A stretch of 64,000 nucleotides of DNA from Butyrivibrio sp. GTDB taxonomy: Bacteria; Bacillota; Clostridia; Lachnospirales; Lachnospiraceae. The stretch spans positions 172,092 to 236,091 of the forward strand of contig JAMPEU010000002.1 of NCBI GenBank assembly GCA_023664865.1, written 5' to 3'. Made by a program: the position numbers and the translations under genes. Within the stretch, counting starts at the first letter, position 1, and each line of letters opens with the position of its first letter. The notes beneath the pieces were generated by a model. That model ran no database searches. It worked only from the letters and a program-made list of their open reading frames with translations, and had not been told where the DNA came from. Below are positions 26,825 through 35,737 of the stretch, one piece after another.

Positions 26825-28087
26825 ATGGATAGGATTATTTTTCATATTGATGTAAATTCCGCATTCTTAAGCTGGAGCGCGCTGGATAAATTGCAGCACG
26901 GTTCGGATATTGATTTACGCTCTATCCCCGCCATCATAGGCGGGGATATGGAGTCGCGCCACGGCGTAGTCCTCGCTAAGTCAATTCCCGCCAAATCCTA
27001 CGGCATCTCAACCGGAGAGCCTATTGTCAACGCCCTGCGCAAGTGTCCCGGACTTATCATAGAGAAACCGAACCATAAGCTGTACCATCAAAGAAGCGCC
27101 GAACTTATGAGACTTCTGTCCGATATATGCCCTGATATCGAACAGGTCAGCATCGACGAGTGCTATATGGATTATACTCCGATAAAAGGGATGTTTTCAT
27201 CCCCCATAGACGCTGCCGCGCATATCCGCACGCGCGTCTATGAGACATTGGGATTTACCGTAAATATCGGGATTTCCGACCGTAAAGTCCTTGCCAAGAT
27301 GGCGTCGGATTTTAAAAAGCCAAACCTTACGCACACGCTCTACTCATATGAGATTGAGGAAAAAATATGGCAGCTGCCGGTTTCTTCTTTATTTATGTGC
27401 GGACGCTCCAGTGTAAATACATTGCGCAATCTGGGAATAATAACCATCGGTGATTTGGCTAAGAGTGATGTTTCCATTCTGACCTCTAATCTAAAAAGCC
27501 ACGGCAAACTGCTTTGGGAATATGCCAACGGCATAGATGACTCCGTGGTTGAGGTGGCGCAATCCGAGGCAAAAGGCATCGGCAATTCCACCACCCTCTC
27601 CCATGACGTTACAAACAGACAGGAAGCCTGTAATATTCTTTTACAACTATCTGAATCTGTCGCGGGAAGATTGCGTGAGTCCGGCATGAGCGCGGAAATG
27701 GTGAGTGTGGAAATCAAATACAACAATTTCAAAAAGGTATCCCATCAGACCACTCTGGACACCCCGACTTCCGGCAGCGATACCATATACCGTACCGCAT
27801 GCGCTTTATTTGACGAGCTTTGGGACAATACGCCGATAAGGCTGCTGGGAATCCGCTCTTCCAAGCTTGTCTCAGAAGAAGAACCCGTTCAGCTCAACCT
27901 GTTCGACATGCCCGCAGTGAGCAGTCCTGACACTTCGAGGCATCGACGAATTTCTGCGCAAAAAGAAGCGATGCTTGAAAAGTCGCTCGACTCCATACGC
28001 AAAAAATACGGTTCTGATGCCGTTGTGCGCGGCAGCCTGCTTAAAAAAAATACAGGCCGGACAAAACAGTCCGACCTGAATAAATAA
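26825..28087 (+). CDS. Y-family DNA polymerase (DinB/Pol IV-like)
   Basis: Translesion polymerase. The catalytic acidic residues are in FHIDVNSAF (N-terminus) and SIDECYMDY; the HhH and little-finger regions follow. QLNLFD near the C-terminus is a beta-clamp binding motif of the QLxLF type. The ATG at 26825 is preferred, with GGAG 10 bases upstream; a GTG at 26804 would add 7 residues. No LexA box was searched for reliably. The stop region lies inside a terminator hairpin and the next gene converges with only 5 bases between stop codons. Confidence 0.92.
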   Translation: MDRIIFHIDVNSAFLSWSALDKLQHGSDIDLRSIPAIIGGDMESRHGVVLAKSIPAKSYGISTGEPIVNALRKCPGLIIEKPNHKLYHQRSAELMRLLSDICPDIEQVSIDECYMDYTPIKGMFSSPIDAAAHIRTRVYETLGFTVNIGISDRKVLAKMASDFKKPNLTHTLYSYEIEEKIWQLPVSSLFMCGRSSVNTLRNLGIITIGDLAKSDVSILTSNLKSHGKLLWEYANGIDDSVVEVAQSEAKGIGNSTTLSHDVTNRQEACNILLQLSESVAGRLRESGMSAEMVSVEIKYNNFKKVSHQTTLDTPTSGSDTIYRTACALFDELWDNTPIRLLGIRSSKLVSEEEPVQLNLFDMPAVSSPDTSRHRRISAQKEAMLEKSLDSIRKKYGSDAVVRGSLLKKNTGRTKQSDLNK

Positions 28088-28094
28088 TTTTTCT
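28053..28094 (+). terminator. Terminator overlapping the end of the polymerase gene
   Basis: CAGGCCGGAC (28053-28062) pairs with GTCCGACCTG (28069-28078), one mismatch, followed by AATAAATAATTTTT. The stem lies in the last codons of the polymerase gene. Confidence 0.7.
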
Positions 28095-28734
28095 AAAATG
28101 ATATGGTAATATTTAACAGATTAACCACGATATCCGCAATAAGCAGAATTATCGTCACGATAGAAAGCGGTATAAGAACCTTCTGTCCCTTTGTACTCTC
28201 CTGCTGACCAGCCGACAACTTCTCGGTCTGCTTATCGAGTTCCTCGGTCATTGCCGCCTGCACGTTACGGTACACTTTGACGTTCTCTTTATGGAGAAAA
28301 TCATCAGACTGGTGAATAGCCTCTTCCATCTGTTTCTTCATTTCCGGCAGGATATCGTCCTTGATATCGCTGCTCTCCTGAATCGCCTCGACTTTCTGCA
28401 GGCTTTCATTCATCACCTTCTGCATCTGCTCCATATTTTCTATGGTTTTCAGATTTACCTTGCGCATTTCCTGCAGCAGACTATCATACTTATTTGTCTG
28501 CTCTTTAAACATGCCATCGTACTTACCCATCTGTTCTTTAAGCATGCCGTCGTACTTACTCATCTGGTCTTTAAGCAGACCATCGTGCTTATTTATCTGT
28601 TCTTTAATCAAATTATCATACTTGTCCATCTGTTCCTGCATCTGCTCCATCTTGGCGGCATCCGCTGCAGAGTTTGCCTTAATCAGTTCCTGTGCATTAG
28701 CCCTCTGTGAAAGTTTATTAAAAAAAGTATCCAT
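28093..28734 (-). CDS. Tail-anchored coiled-coil protein with five 11-residue repeats
   Basis: 213 residues, unrecognised family. Residues 34-88 are five tandem 11-residue repeats of consensus EQMxKYDGLLK (variants EQMDKYDNLIK, EQINKHDGLLK, DQMSKYDGMLK, EQMGKYDGMFK, EQTNKYDSLLQ), predicting a right-handed hendecad coiled coil. The coil continues with weaker repeats to about 175. A single membrane helix (about 187-208) at the C-terminus suggests tail anchoring with the coil in the cytoplasm; there is no signal peptide. Two small hairpins lie in the leader (28735-28830). No partner can be inferred from its neighbours (a polymerase, an SGNH lipoprotein). Confidence 0.7.
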   Translation of the reverse strand: MDTFFNKLSQRANAQELIKANSAADAAKMEQMQEQMDKYDNLIKEQINKHDGLLKDQMSKYDGMLKEQMGKYDGMFKEQTNKYDSLLQEMRKVNLKTIENMEQMQKVMNESLQKVEAIQESSDIKDDILPEMKKQMEEAIHQSDDFLHKENVKVYRNVQAAMTEELDKQTEKLSAGQQESTKGQKVLIPLSIVTIILLIADIVVNLLNITISF

Positions 28735-28882
28735 ATTGTATATTTATGCCCCTTTCTCAGCTTGCAGATTTGTGCATGCAAGATATCTTCCCAAATCTGT
28801 GGTTGAAAGAATGTAATTCTTTCAGCTTTGTATAGTTTAACATTTTTCGTGGATTATGACAATAGTTTAACAAAATGCTCCA

Positions 28883-30211
28883 TTACTCAGCACCGTCCGA
28901 AAGCATCAATCCAAGTATGGTAAATGCGTTTCCCGTGGAATCTTCTTTTGCTCTGATTATGATTTCATGCTCCTTCACTTCATCGGATGAATAGCATGAC
29001 TGCGCCTCGGCGCAGTTTCCCCAGCCGTCTTTAAAATCAGCATCCAGAACCGCCTCCATATTTCCGTCCACATAGACCTCGTACTGTCCGCCGTTCCCAT
29101 CAACCTGACGGTAATACAGGACTCCGAGGTTGGCAAATTCCGCCGTAAAACATATCTCTCCACTGCCCTCTTCGCATGTCCAATTATTAGGAAATACATA
29201 AAATACGTCCTTTTTCTCAAACCCGCTGCTGCCTGCAGGCTCTATCTGTGTCGAATCCACAATTCTTGCATTTGCGTAGCAGTCCTTTGTCAACGCCGCC
29301 GTTTCCAACGATTCCGGCTCTTTGTATTCGTCCATATGCTCATATATGGAATTCAGGTATTTCCAAATAATCTCTCCTGCTATAGCATGTCCGAGTGCCG
29401 ACGGATGCACCACATCGCCTGATAATTCACTGTCGCTGTACTTGCCTGAATTAATCATTTCTTTCATTACATTGCCATAACTAAGCATCGGCATACCATA
29501 AGACGCTCCGATTATAGCTTGGTTTTCCTGCGCTGTCGCGCCGTTGGTCTGCGCCATGAATAAAAGCAGGACTGCCGGCTCGTTCTCCGCTTTGGCAATC
29601 ATTCTGACAAGGTTGTCATAAGTCTTTTTATAAAATATGGTATTAGAGTCGTTGACGGCAAATTCCACCAGTACGATATCAGGCTTATAATCAAGCACAT
29701 CGGACTGCAGCCTGTGAACGCCTATATATGAATCTGTCGCGCCGATTCCGGCGTTAATACATTCAAACTCGGTCTGCGGAAAAGTTTCTTTCCACCACGA
29801 AAAGAAAATATCCGCATAACATCTTTTTTCATTAACAGAAGAATCACTGCTGCCGGAAGATATCGTTCCCTGCGTAATGGAACCGCCGATAACCGCAACC
29901 GTCACCTTCTCGCCTTCTGCCGCCTTTTTCATAACCTTGGCAATTGCGCTTTCATCAGTTTTCTGCCACATATCGGCAAGCTGCATTTCCTCATCGCTCA
30001 CATAATCAGTAGGCGGCGATGCAATAACGATATTCTCCTGCTGCGGTTCCGTATCCTGTACCCCTGTCTCTTGCGCCTGCTGTATATCCGTCTGCTCTTG
30101 CGTCTGCGGTACAGTTGTCTCTGTATCAGTCTCAGTCTGCGGCACGCTGCCACACGAAGCCAGCGCCAAAACTGCCGCAAGCAAAAATGCAATTACGCTT
30201 TTTCTCCTCAT
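28883..30211 (-). CDS. SGNH/GDSL-hydrolase lipoprotein
   Basis: A 442-residue exported lipoprotein: signal peptide with lipobox LASC (cysteine about residue 20), then a Gln/Thr-rich linker to about 65. The SGNH hydrolase domain (about 70-290) shows block I as VIGGSITQG with the nucleophile serine, the Gly in NAGIGATDSYIG, Asn in FAVNDSN and the DVVHPSALGH Asp/His pair. The C-terminal 140 residues look like a beta-sandwich of carbohydrate-binding type. It probably deacetylates or de-esterifies surface or dietary polysaccharide; substrate unknown. The gene stands alone. Confidence 0.85.
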   Translation of the reverse strand: MRRKSVIAFLLAAVLALASCGSVPQTETDTETTVPQTQEQTDIQQAQETGVQDTEPQQENIVIASPPTDYVSDEEMQLADMWQKTDESAIAKVMKKAAEGEKVTVAVIGGSITQGTISSGSSDSSVNEKRCYADIFFSWWKETFPQTEFECINAGIGATDSYIGVHRLQSDVLDYKPDIVLVEFAVNDSNTIFYKKTYDNLVRMIAKAENEPAVLLLFMAQTNGATAQENQAIIGASYGMPMLSYGNVMKEMINSGKYSDSELSGDVVHPSALGHAIAGEIIWKYLNSIYEHMDEYKEPESLETAALTKDCYANARIVDSTQIEPAGSSGFEKKDVFYVFPNNWTCEEGSGEICFTAEFANLGVLYYRQVDGNGGQYEVYVDGNMEAVLDADFKDGWGNCAEAQSCYSSDEVKEHEIIIRAKEDSTGNAFTILGLMLSDGAE

Positions 30212-30514
30212 AATTATCTCCCATTCTTATCTGTGGTTTGTGATTTGTCAATTTATAATACTCTTTTCCGAACCATAAGGCAATATGCCGTTTTTTGTGC
30301 ATTTTATATAAATTTGTCTGCGCCATACTCACTTTTTTATAAAAATTAACGATAGATTTACACTGTGTTCATAATTTGTTCATATTTATCGGATACAATG
30401 TATTTATCAAATAACAAACTACTTGCTGGTGATAAATAATAAATTTTTTTCATAATAGCCCGGGCATCGAAAGGTGTCTGGGCACTCCTCATTTTATAGG
30501 GTAAAATAAAGCAT
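30212..30514. other. Intergenic region with a GAAA-capped hairpin
   Basis: 303 bases without a gene. The only clear structure is at 30458-30483 on the plus strand: GCCCGGGCATC, loop GAAA, GGTGTCTGGGC, fully paired if G-U pairs are allowed, hence favoured only as plus-strand RNA. No plus gene follows closely and no good promoter was found. Confidence 0.4.
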
Positions 30515-30546
30515 AAACAAAAGAGGAACAGAATGTCTATTCCTCT
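30515..30546 (-). terminator. Terminator overlapping the end of the alarmone synthetase gene
   Basis: Minus strand: AGAGGAA (30540-30546) pairs with TTCCTCT (30522-30528), followed by TTTGTTT. The stem includes the last Glu codons and the stop codon at 30537-30539. Confidence 0.75.
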
Positions 30547-31169
30547 TCTATTTGCTGTATTTCCCTGTTCAGGTTCAACATTCTCGTATCCAAATCCGAT
30601 ACAATTTTAGAACACTCTACTAACTGTTCCCTGATATGGTCCGGCGCATTGCCCTCAAATTTATAATGGATTTTATGCTCCAGGCTCGCCCAGAAATCCA
30701 TTGCAACCGTCCGTATCTGTATCTCGACTTTGGTATTCTCAATCCTATCCGATAAGTATACCGGAACCGTAACAAGCATATGGTAGCTCTTATATCCGCT
30801 TGCCTTGGGATTCACGATGTAATCCTTAACCGAAATCACATTAATATCGCTCTGGTTGCTTATCATCTCCGCTATCTGATAGATATCGGAAGTAAATGAG
30901 CAGATAACGCGGATGCCCGCAATATCATTCACATACCTTACCATATTATTAATGGTGGAGTCATGACCGTGTTTCTTGAGTTTCTTAACGATGCTCTCCG
31001 GCGTCTTGATACGCGACTTAATATGCTCTATCGGATTATACCTATGTACATGCTGAAACTCATCGTTCAGTATCTCCAATTTTGTAGATATCTGCTTTAA
31101 TGCAGAATTATAAATAAGTGTAACTTCTTTCCAACTGTCTATATCATTTCTTTCTATATCTATTTCCAT
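30537..31169 (-). CDS. Small alarmone synthetase, (p)ppGpp synthase RelQ/YjbM type
   Basis: 210 residues, only a RelA/SpoT synthetase domain with no hydrolase, TGS or ACT domain. Diagnostic blocks: INNMVRYVNDIAGIRVICSF, NPKASGYKSYHMLVTVPV with the nucleotide-binding Tyr, and VEIQIRTVAMDFWASLEHKIHYK carrying the catalytic Glu. The C-terminal helices match tetrameric RelQ. It makes ppGpp/pppGpp (and probably pGpp) during envelope or starvation stress. It has a strong promoter at 31342-31370 and an unusually long leader of about 165 bases with a hairpin, and its terminator lies inside the last codons. Confidence 0.93.
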   Translation of the reverse strand: MEIDIERNDIDSWKEVTLIYNSALKQISTKLEILNDEFQHVHRYNPIEHIKSRIKTPESIVKKLKKHGHDSTINNMVRYVNDIAGIRVICSFTSDIYQIAEMISNQSDINVISVKDYIVNPKASGYKSYHMLVTVPVYLSDRIENTKVEIQIRTVAMDFWASLEHKIHYKFEGNAPDHIREQLVECSKIVSDLDTRMLNLNREIQQIEEE

Positions 31170-31274
31170 TCCGATTCCCCCGATATTACAATTAGTATAT
31201 GCAGGATACGCCTTTTTCGTTAATAATTCACTAGTTAAGCGCCTGCTTATACACCGTTAGTTATATCTGTTCAG

Positions 31275-31293
31275 TATCTTAACGGTTAAGATA
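31275..31293 (-). promoter_or_regulatory. Dyad in the alarmone synthetase leader
   Basis: TATCTTAAC-G-GTTAAGATA, 9-bp perfect arms, about 45 bases downstream of the predicted start of transcription and 106 bases before the start codon. Operator or RNA hairpin. Confidence 0.45.
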
Positions 31294-31341
31294 TCTTATC
31301 TGCAGTGTCCACTCGGAAAACCTGCGGTTGCCATCGCGTAT

Positions 31342-31370
31342 ATTATACCATAACAAATATACCTATTCAA
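31342..31370 (-). promoter_or_regulatory. Promoter of the alarmone synthetase gene
   Basis: Minus strand: TTGAAT (31365-31370), 17 bases, TATAAT (31342-31347). Predicted leader of about 165 bases. Confidence 0.75.
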
Positions 31371-31521
31371 TTAAAAATGTATATATTTCACAATTTTTTT
31401 ACAAAATTTTAATTTTTATTGTCTATTTTACCAAAATAAATTTAAAATGGTATTTACTTTTCAGCGAATGCTCTGTATAGTGTTCATAGACAGTCTTGAT
31501 TTGTTAAAAAGGAGCGGCGTC

Positions 31522-31788
31522 ATGTTCAGATTATGGGCAAAAAAATTCCAAAACAATCATATGCTTGAGGATACCGTTATATGCAATGAAGAAAATGATA
31601 CACGGACACATAAGATTTTTAACGCCCTTGACGAAGTCTGCTATCAATTCGATTTAGGCAAGCCAATCTGGCTTGAATCTAATATTCACGATTTTCAAAG
31701 GCACAACAAAACCCGATTTTCACAGGATAATTTTATAGAAAACATCGGGTTTGACTATCTTGAAATCCAGATAATTGAAGAGGATTAA
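31522..31788 (+). CDS. Small conserved Firmicutes protein, unknown function
   Basis: 88 residues starting MFRLWAKKF, with AAAAAGGAG 6-14 bases upstream; an open frame 25 codons longer has no ribosome site. No membrane segment. The pattern DLGKPIWLESNIHDFQRH...TRFSQDNFIENIGFDYLEIQIIEED is one I recall from a widespread small uncharacterised protein of clostridia. Clustered His, Asp and Arg could bind a metal or nucleic acid, but no function is established. It is alone on the plus strand between relQ-type and hemolysin III-like genes. Confidence 0.75.
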   Translation: MFRLWAKKFQNNHMLEDTVICNEENDTRTHKIFNALDEVCYQFDLGKPIWLESNIHDFQRHNKTRFSQDNFIENIGFDYLEIQIIEED

Positions 31789-31816
31789 TTAAAATCCAAA
31801 AATTTGTATATTTCCC

Positions 31817-31845
31817 TTGACTTTGTACATCTTATGAAGTAGTAT
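31817..31845 (+). promoter_or_regulatory. Promoter of the hemolysin III-like gene
   Basis: TTGACT (31817-31822), 17 bases, TAGTAT (31840-31845). Confidence 0.6.
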
Positions 31846-31860
31846 TGTAATAGTTCAGAC

Positions 31861-31877
31861 GTAGTTTTCAAAACTAC
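31861..31877 (+). promoter_or_regulatory. Dyad at the start of the hemolysin III-like transcript
   Basis: GTAGTTTT-C-AAAACTAC, 8-bp perfect arms, about 15 bases past the -10; placed like a repressor operator. Confidence 0.4.
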
Positions 31878-31925
31878 ATCATGTATTATTGATATGTTTG
31901 TCGAGGAAGGAGTTTGATTTTTATT

Positions 31926-32576
31926 ATGAAAATAACAATTCGTGAGCCTGGAAGCGCTATTACCCACTTCATCGCTATGATGATGGCGGTATTTGCAGCT
32001 ACCCCGCTTTTGGTTAAGACAGCCGTTACCGCCGATTCCACGGCATTTAAGGCAATGTCTGTGTTTATCTTAAGTATGATTTTATTATATGCAGCCAGCA
32101 CCATCTACCACAGCATTACGGTAAAAGACCAAATCCTTAAGGTTTTTCGTAAAATTGACCACATGATGATTTTCGTATTGATTGCCGGTTCATACACTCC
32201 GGTCTGTCTGATTGTTCTTAACGATAAAATCGGATATACCCTGCTTGCCGTAGTCTGGGCTATCGCAATAATCGGTATGTTAGTCAAGATGCTGTGGATT
32301 ACATGCCCGAAATGGTTTTCTTCGGTTATATATATTTCCATGGGCTGGGTATGTTTAGGCGTGTTCAGACCGTTATGGAATATACTGCCGCGCAGCGCAT
32401 TTCTCTGGCTTCTTGCCGGCGGCGTCATTTACACTATCGGCGGCGTGATTTATGCGCTGAAACTGCCGTTGTTTGATAAACTTCATAAAGGCTTCGGCTC
32501 ACATGAGATTTTTCATTTGTTCGTGATGGGCGGAAGTATCTGTCATTTTATATTTATGTATATATATGTGGCGTAG
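31926..32576 (+). CDS. Hemolysin III/PAQR-family membrane protein
   Basis: A 216-residue integral membrane protein with seven predicted helices. The family's metal-binding residues are visible: HFIAMMMAVF in helix 1, AASTIYHS in helix 2 and HEIFHLFVMGGSICH in the last helix, the Ser-His-...-His-x3-His pattern of PAQR proteins. Bacterial members are usually called hemolysin III, though the role in bacteria is probably lipid or membrane homeostasis, perhaps ceramidase-like hydrolysis. ATG at 31926 is chosen; a TTG four codons earlier sits too close to GGAG. It has its own promoter and an operator-like dyad. Confidence 0.88.
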   Translation: MKITIREPGSAITHFIAMMMAVFAATPLLVKTAVTADSTAFKAMSVFILSMILLYAASTIYHSITVKDQILKVFRKIDHMMIFVLIAGSYTPVCLIVLNDKIGYTLLAVVWAIAIIGMLVKMLWITCPKWFSSVIYISMGWVCLGVFRPLWNILPRSAFLWLLAGGVIYTIGGVIYALKLPLFDKLHKGFGSHEIFHLFVMGGSICHFIFMYIYVA

Positions 32577-32613
32577 AAAAGTAAATTGAATAACTTGACA
32601 GCGTAGAAATTTT

Positions 32614-32642
32614 TTGAATGTAATGGTAAAATTGGTTATAAT
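32614..32642 (+). promoter_or_regulatory. Promoter of the GH31 gene
   Basis: TTGAAT (32614-32619), 17 bases, TATAAT (32637-32642), 65 bases before the start codon. Confidence 0.75.
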
Positions 32643-32707
32643 TTAATGTGCTTGTGTCAGCCACGGCACATTAAAATAAAACCAGTGAAAGAGGCAGGGT
32701 TATTTAT

Positions 32708-35590
32708 ATGAAAATTACAGGTCAAAAAATAATCAACGCAAAACGCAATAATAGCAGTTACTCATTTTTTACCGATAACGGTGCGGAACTTATAATAGAT
32801 TATGTTTCCGAAAAGACCATACGCACGGCGGTACGGTTTAATAAGAATGACGACTTTGACAAATCCTATGCCATAGAAGAAATTCATTACAAAGACATTG
32901 ATACCACTATTGAAGAAAACAACAATTTTTACATGATAAACTCTAAATGCATTTCCGTAAAGATCGACAAATCAAATCTAAAAATAGAATACATAAGAGA
33001 CGACGGCATTATTACTTCGGTAAAAGAAATAGGCAAAGACAACGAACAGGTTTACTGTATCCATGATATGAGCGAAAACGAACATTTTTATGGTCTCGGA
33101 GAAGACAACGACGCATATCTGGGCAGCATGGACAGACGCGACACTACGCGCGAACTTGTAACAGGTCAGCGCATCAATATAGGACATGTAACCGCCGATA
33201 TTCCCGTCTCATTTTTTATGAGTACAGGTGAAAATTCGCCATACGGAATTTTTGTCGATAGCAGTTACCGTATAAACTTTGATATGGGTAAAAACAATAC
33301 CTCTGAATATTCATGGAAAAATGACGGCGGAAGCTTTGTGTATTATCTTTTTGGCGGCGATGATTTCAAAGATATATTGAATGAATATACAAACCTTACA
33401 GGGAAACCGTCTCTGCCGCCGTTATGGACGTTTGGATATATTCAGTGCAAATGCTCTTATTGGTGCTGGGACGAGATTGATGAGATTATTGAAACCTTTA
33501 GGGAAAAAAGGATTCCCCTCGACTGTATTGTTTTTGATTTCGACTGGGCGGAAAATTTTCATAATTTTAAGTGGAACAAACGCTGGAAAGGCATGAGCCC
33601 GCAGAAAATTTCCGAGTATAGAAAAGAAGGGCTTCACTTTATGGTGTCAAATTCCGGTCCTATGATACGAAAAGACAGCGATGTTTTTCAAAGCGCGCTC
33701 GACGCTGGGATACTTGCAAAGGATAAGGACGGCAATACGGTTACATGTGGGCATTACGGCGGCGAGCTTATGGATTTTACCAACCCTGATATGAAAGACT
33801 GGATAAAAGATAAGCTTGAAAATCTCATTGACGAGGGCGTTGAAAGCTGGTGGCTCGACCTTACCGAGCCGGAAGGCGATCCCGACGGAACGCAGTATTA
33901 TGCCGGAGATAAAGCAAAAGTGCATAATATTTTCTCTCTTATGAACACCAAGCTTTACAACGAAATAACCCTTGAACACGCTCCCGATAAGCGCCCTTTT
34001 ATACTTACGAGGACCGGTACGGCGGGCATTCAGAAATATAACGTTTCCATATGGTCGGGAGATGTTTTTTCCGATTACAAAACATTTGCCGCCCATATTC
34101 CCGAAGCGCTGAACACCACCATGTCGGGAATACACATGTGGACCAGTGACAGCGGCGGATTTATGTCCTCAACAAGCAACAGTGCGGACAACCGTAACAT
34201 TTATAAAAACGACGCTGCAGCTCATGCCGCCCTGTATGAACGCTGGCTGCAATTCGCTGCGTTTTGTCCCGTTATGCGCGTCCACCATGCAGGGCAGTCC
34301 TCGCCCTTTGTTTTCGGCGAGATGCTCACCGACAGCATCGCTCATTATGTACGGCTGCGCTACAGGCTTATCCCATATATTTATTCATATGCTTTTATTA
34401 CGCATAGCACGGGCGAGCCGCTTATGCGTGCGCTTATTTTCGACTATCCCAACGATAAAAATGTCATCGATATAAAAGACGAATTTTTATTTGGCAGAGA
34501 AATTCTTGTCGCCCCCGTGACCAAAGAAAGAGTTAGCGAAAGAACCGTTTATTTTCCGGATGGTGACTGGTACGATTGGGATTACAGCTATAAATACGAA
34601 GGGGGAAAAAGCTATACTGTTTATGCGCCGCAAAACAGAATCCCCATATTTGTAAAAGGCGGCTCGATTATTCCCATGACGGAACAAGTTTACAATACAA
34701 AGTATATTAACCGTAAAAAAATTAATCTTATAATCTATCCAAAAGATGTGTGCAGTTTTAAGCTTTTTGCCGACGACGGAATATCTTACGGATTTGAAAA
34801 GGGTGACTTCACAGAAACGCTTATCGAATGTTTGGACAATGAACACAGTACAACCATAAATATCACCAACTCCAACATTCTGTACTCTCCGGAAGAATAC
34901 ACATTTGAAATCCATGTTAATGCCAAACCCGTCAATGTTAAATCCGGCGATATGGAACTTGCGCGCTGCGGTTATAAGAATATGCTTAAGAAAATGGAAT
35001 CGGGGTGGTATTTTGACGAGTTCAACAGTGTGCTTTATATCAAAATCAAATCGGCTTTAGCAAAACCTGACACTATTGTCATATCAAATAGTGAAGCAAT
35101 CCGAAAGCCGATTGAAAATACAACCGCTGAAACTGTAAGCGGACAGATGCCTTTTATTCTTCCGCCCGCTTCCATTCCATGCAGGATAAACTGTGAAAAT
35201 TTTGACAGAGGCGGCGAAGGCATTGCGTTCCATAAAACTGAAACTGCAAGCTGCGAACTATATCGAACAGACGGCGTTGAAATAGAACTTTCAGACGACA
35301 TTGGTGCAGGCTATAACATTAAAAGCCTTAAAAAATCCGAGTGGCTTGAATATACGATAAACGTATGCGAAAGCGGCAAATACCGCCTAGAGCTACGTCT
35401 TCAAGGCAGCGGCGTTATCAGCGCGGATTTTGATATGCAGACATTTCTGCCTGAAACCACAGTTAATGAAAGCCGCTGGAATACTGTAAACCTCGATGCC
35501 ATCGAACTAAACGCAGGCGAACAGATACTTCGTATATTTGTACATGACGGCTGCTTTAAGCTAAACTGGATTGAGCTTATCAAAGAGTAG
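32708..35590 (+). CDS. GH31 alpha-glycosidase with C-terminal CBM6-like domain
   Basis: 960-residue cytoplasmic enzyme (no signal peptide). N-terminal beta-sandwich, then the GH31 barrel: LPPLWTFGYIQCKCSYW, nucleophile D384 in WWLDLTEPE, and acid/base D481 in MWTSDSGGF. RYRLIPYIYSYA and GREILVAPV follow. The last 140 residues (about 820-960) are a CBM6/35-like module (NFDRGGEGIAFHKTE, GYNIKSLKKSEWLEYTINV), unusual for an apparently intracellular enzyme. Likely alpha-glucosidase or alpha-xylosidase; specificity is not predictable. AAAGAGGCAGGG lies upstream. It converges on galE with palindrome A3 between them. Confidence 0.9.
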   Translation: MKITGQKIINAKRNNSSYSFFTDNGAELIIDYVSEKTIRTAVRFNKNDDFDKSYAIEEIHYKDIDTTIEENNNFYMINSKCISVKIDKSNLKIEYIRDDGIITSVKEIGKDNEQVYCIHDMSENEHFYGLGEDNDAYLGSMDRRDTTRELVTGQRINIGHVTADIPVSFFMSTGENSPYGIFVDSSYRINFDMGKNNTSEYSWKNDGGSFVYYLFGGDDFKDILNEYTNLTGKPSLPPLWTFGYIQCKCSYWCWDEIDEIIETFREKRIPLDCIVFDFDWAENFHNFKWNKRWKGMSPQKISEYRKEGLHFMVSNSGPMIRKDSDVFQSALDAGILAKDKDGNTVTCGHYGGELMDFTNPDMKDWIKDKLENLIDEGVESWWLDLTEPEGDPDGTQYYAGDKAKVHNIFSLMNTKLYNEITLEHAPDKRPFILTRTGTAGIQKYNVSIWSGDVFSDYKTFAAHIPEALNTTMSGIHMWTSDSGGFMSSTSNSADNRNIYKNDAAAHAALYERWLQFAAFCPVMRVHHAGQSSPFVFGEMLTDSIAHYVRLRYRLIPYIYSYAFITHSTGEPLMRALIFDYPNDKNVIDIKDEFLFGREILVAPVTKERVSERTVYFPDGDWYDWDYSYKYEGGKSYTVYAPQNRIPIFVKGGSIIPMTEQVYNTKYINRKKINLIIYPKDVCSFKLFADDGISYGFEKGDFTETLIECLDNEHSTTINITNSNILYSPEEYTFEIHVNAKPVNVKSGDMELARCGYKNMLKKMESGWYFDEFNSVLYIKIKSALAKPDTIVISNSEAIRKPIENTTAETVSGQMPFILPPASIPCRINCENFDRGGEGIAFHKTETASCELYRTDGVEIELSDDIGAGYNIKSLKKSEWLEYTINVCESGKYRLELRLQGSGVISADFDMQTFLPETTVNESRWNTVNLDAIELNAGEQILRIFVHDGCFKLNWIELIKE

Positions 35591-35622
35591 CCAATCAATC
35601 ACATAGCCATATTCCAATATCC

Positions 35623-35712
35623 AGAGTTTAGAACAAAATGAATACAAGAAGGAGTGACTTACCGCTTTTCCGGCATGGAACTCCTTCTTGTATTCATTTT
35701 GCTCTAAACTCG
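35623..35712 (+). repeat. Family A palindromic repeat, copy A3
   Basis: 90 bp between the converging GH31 and galE stops (33 and 26 bases away). This copy has the most diverged and best paired stem: 33-base arms with 2 mismatches, including ATGAATACAAGAAGGAGT and its exact complement where the other copies have ATGAACAAAATAAGGRGY. The apical GACTTACCGC...GGCATGGA is nearly unchanged. Confidence 0.85.
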
Positions 35713-35737
35713 TGACAGTTGTAACAGTATTGATAAT

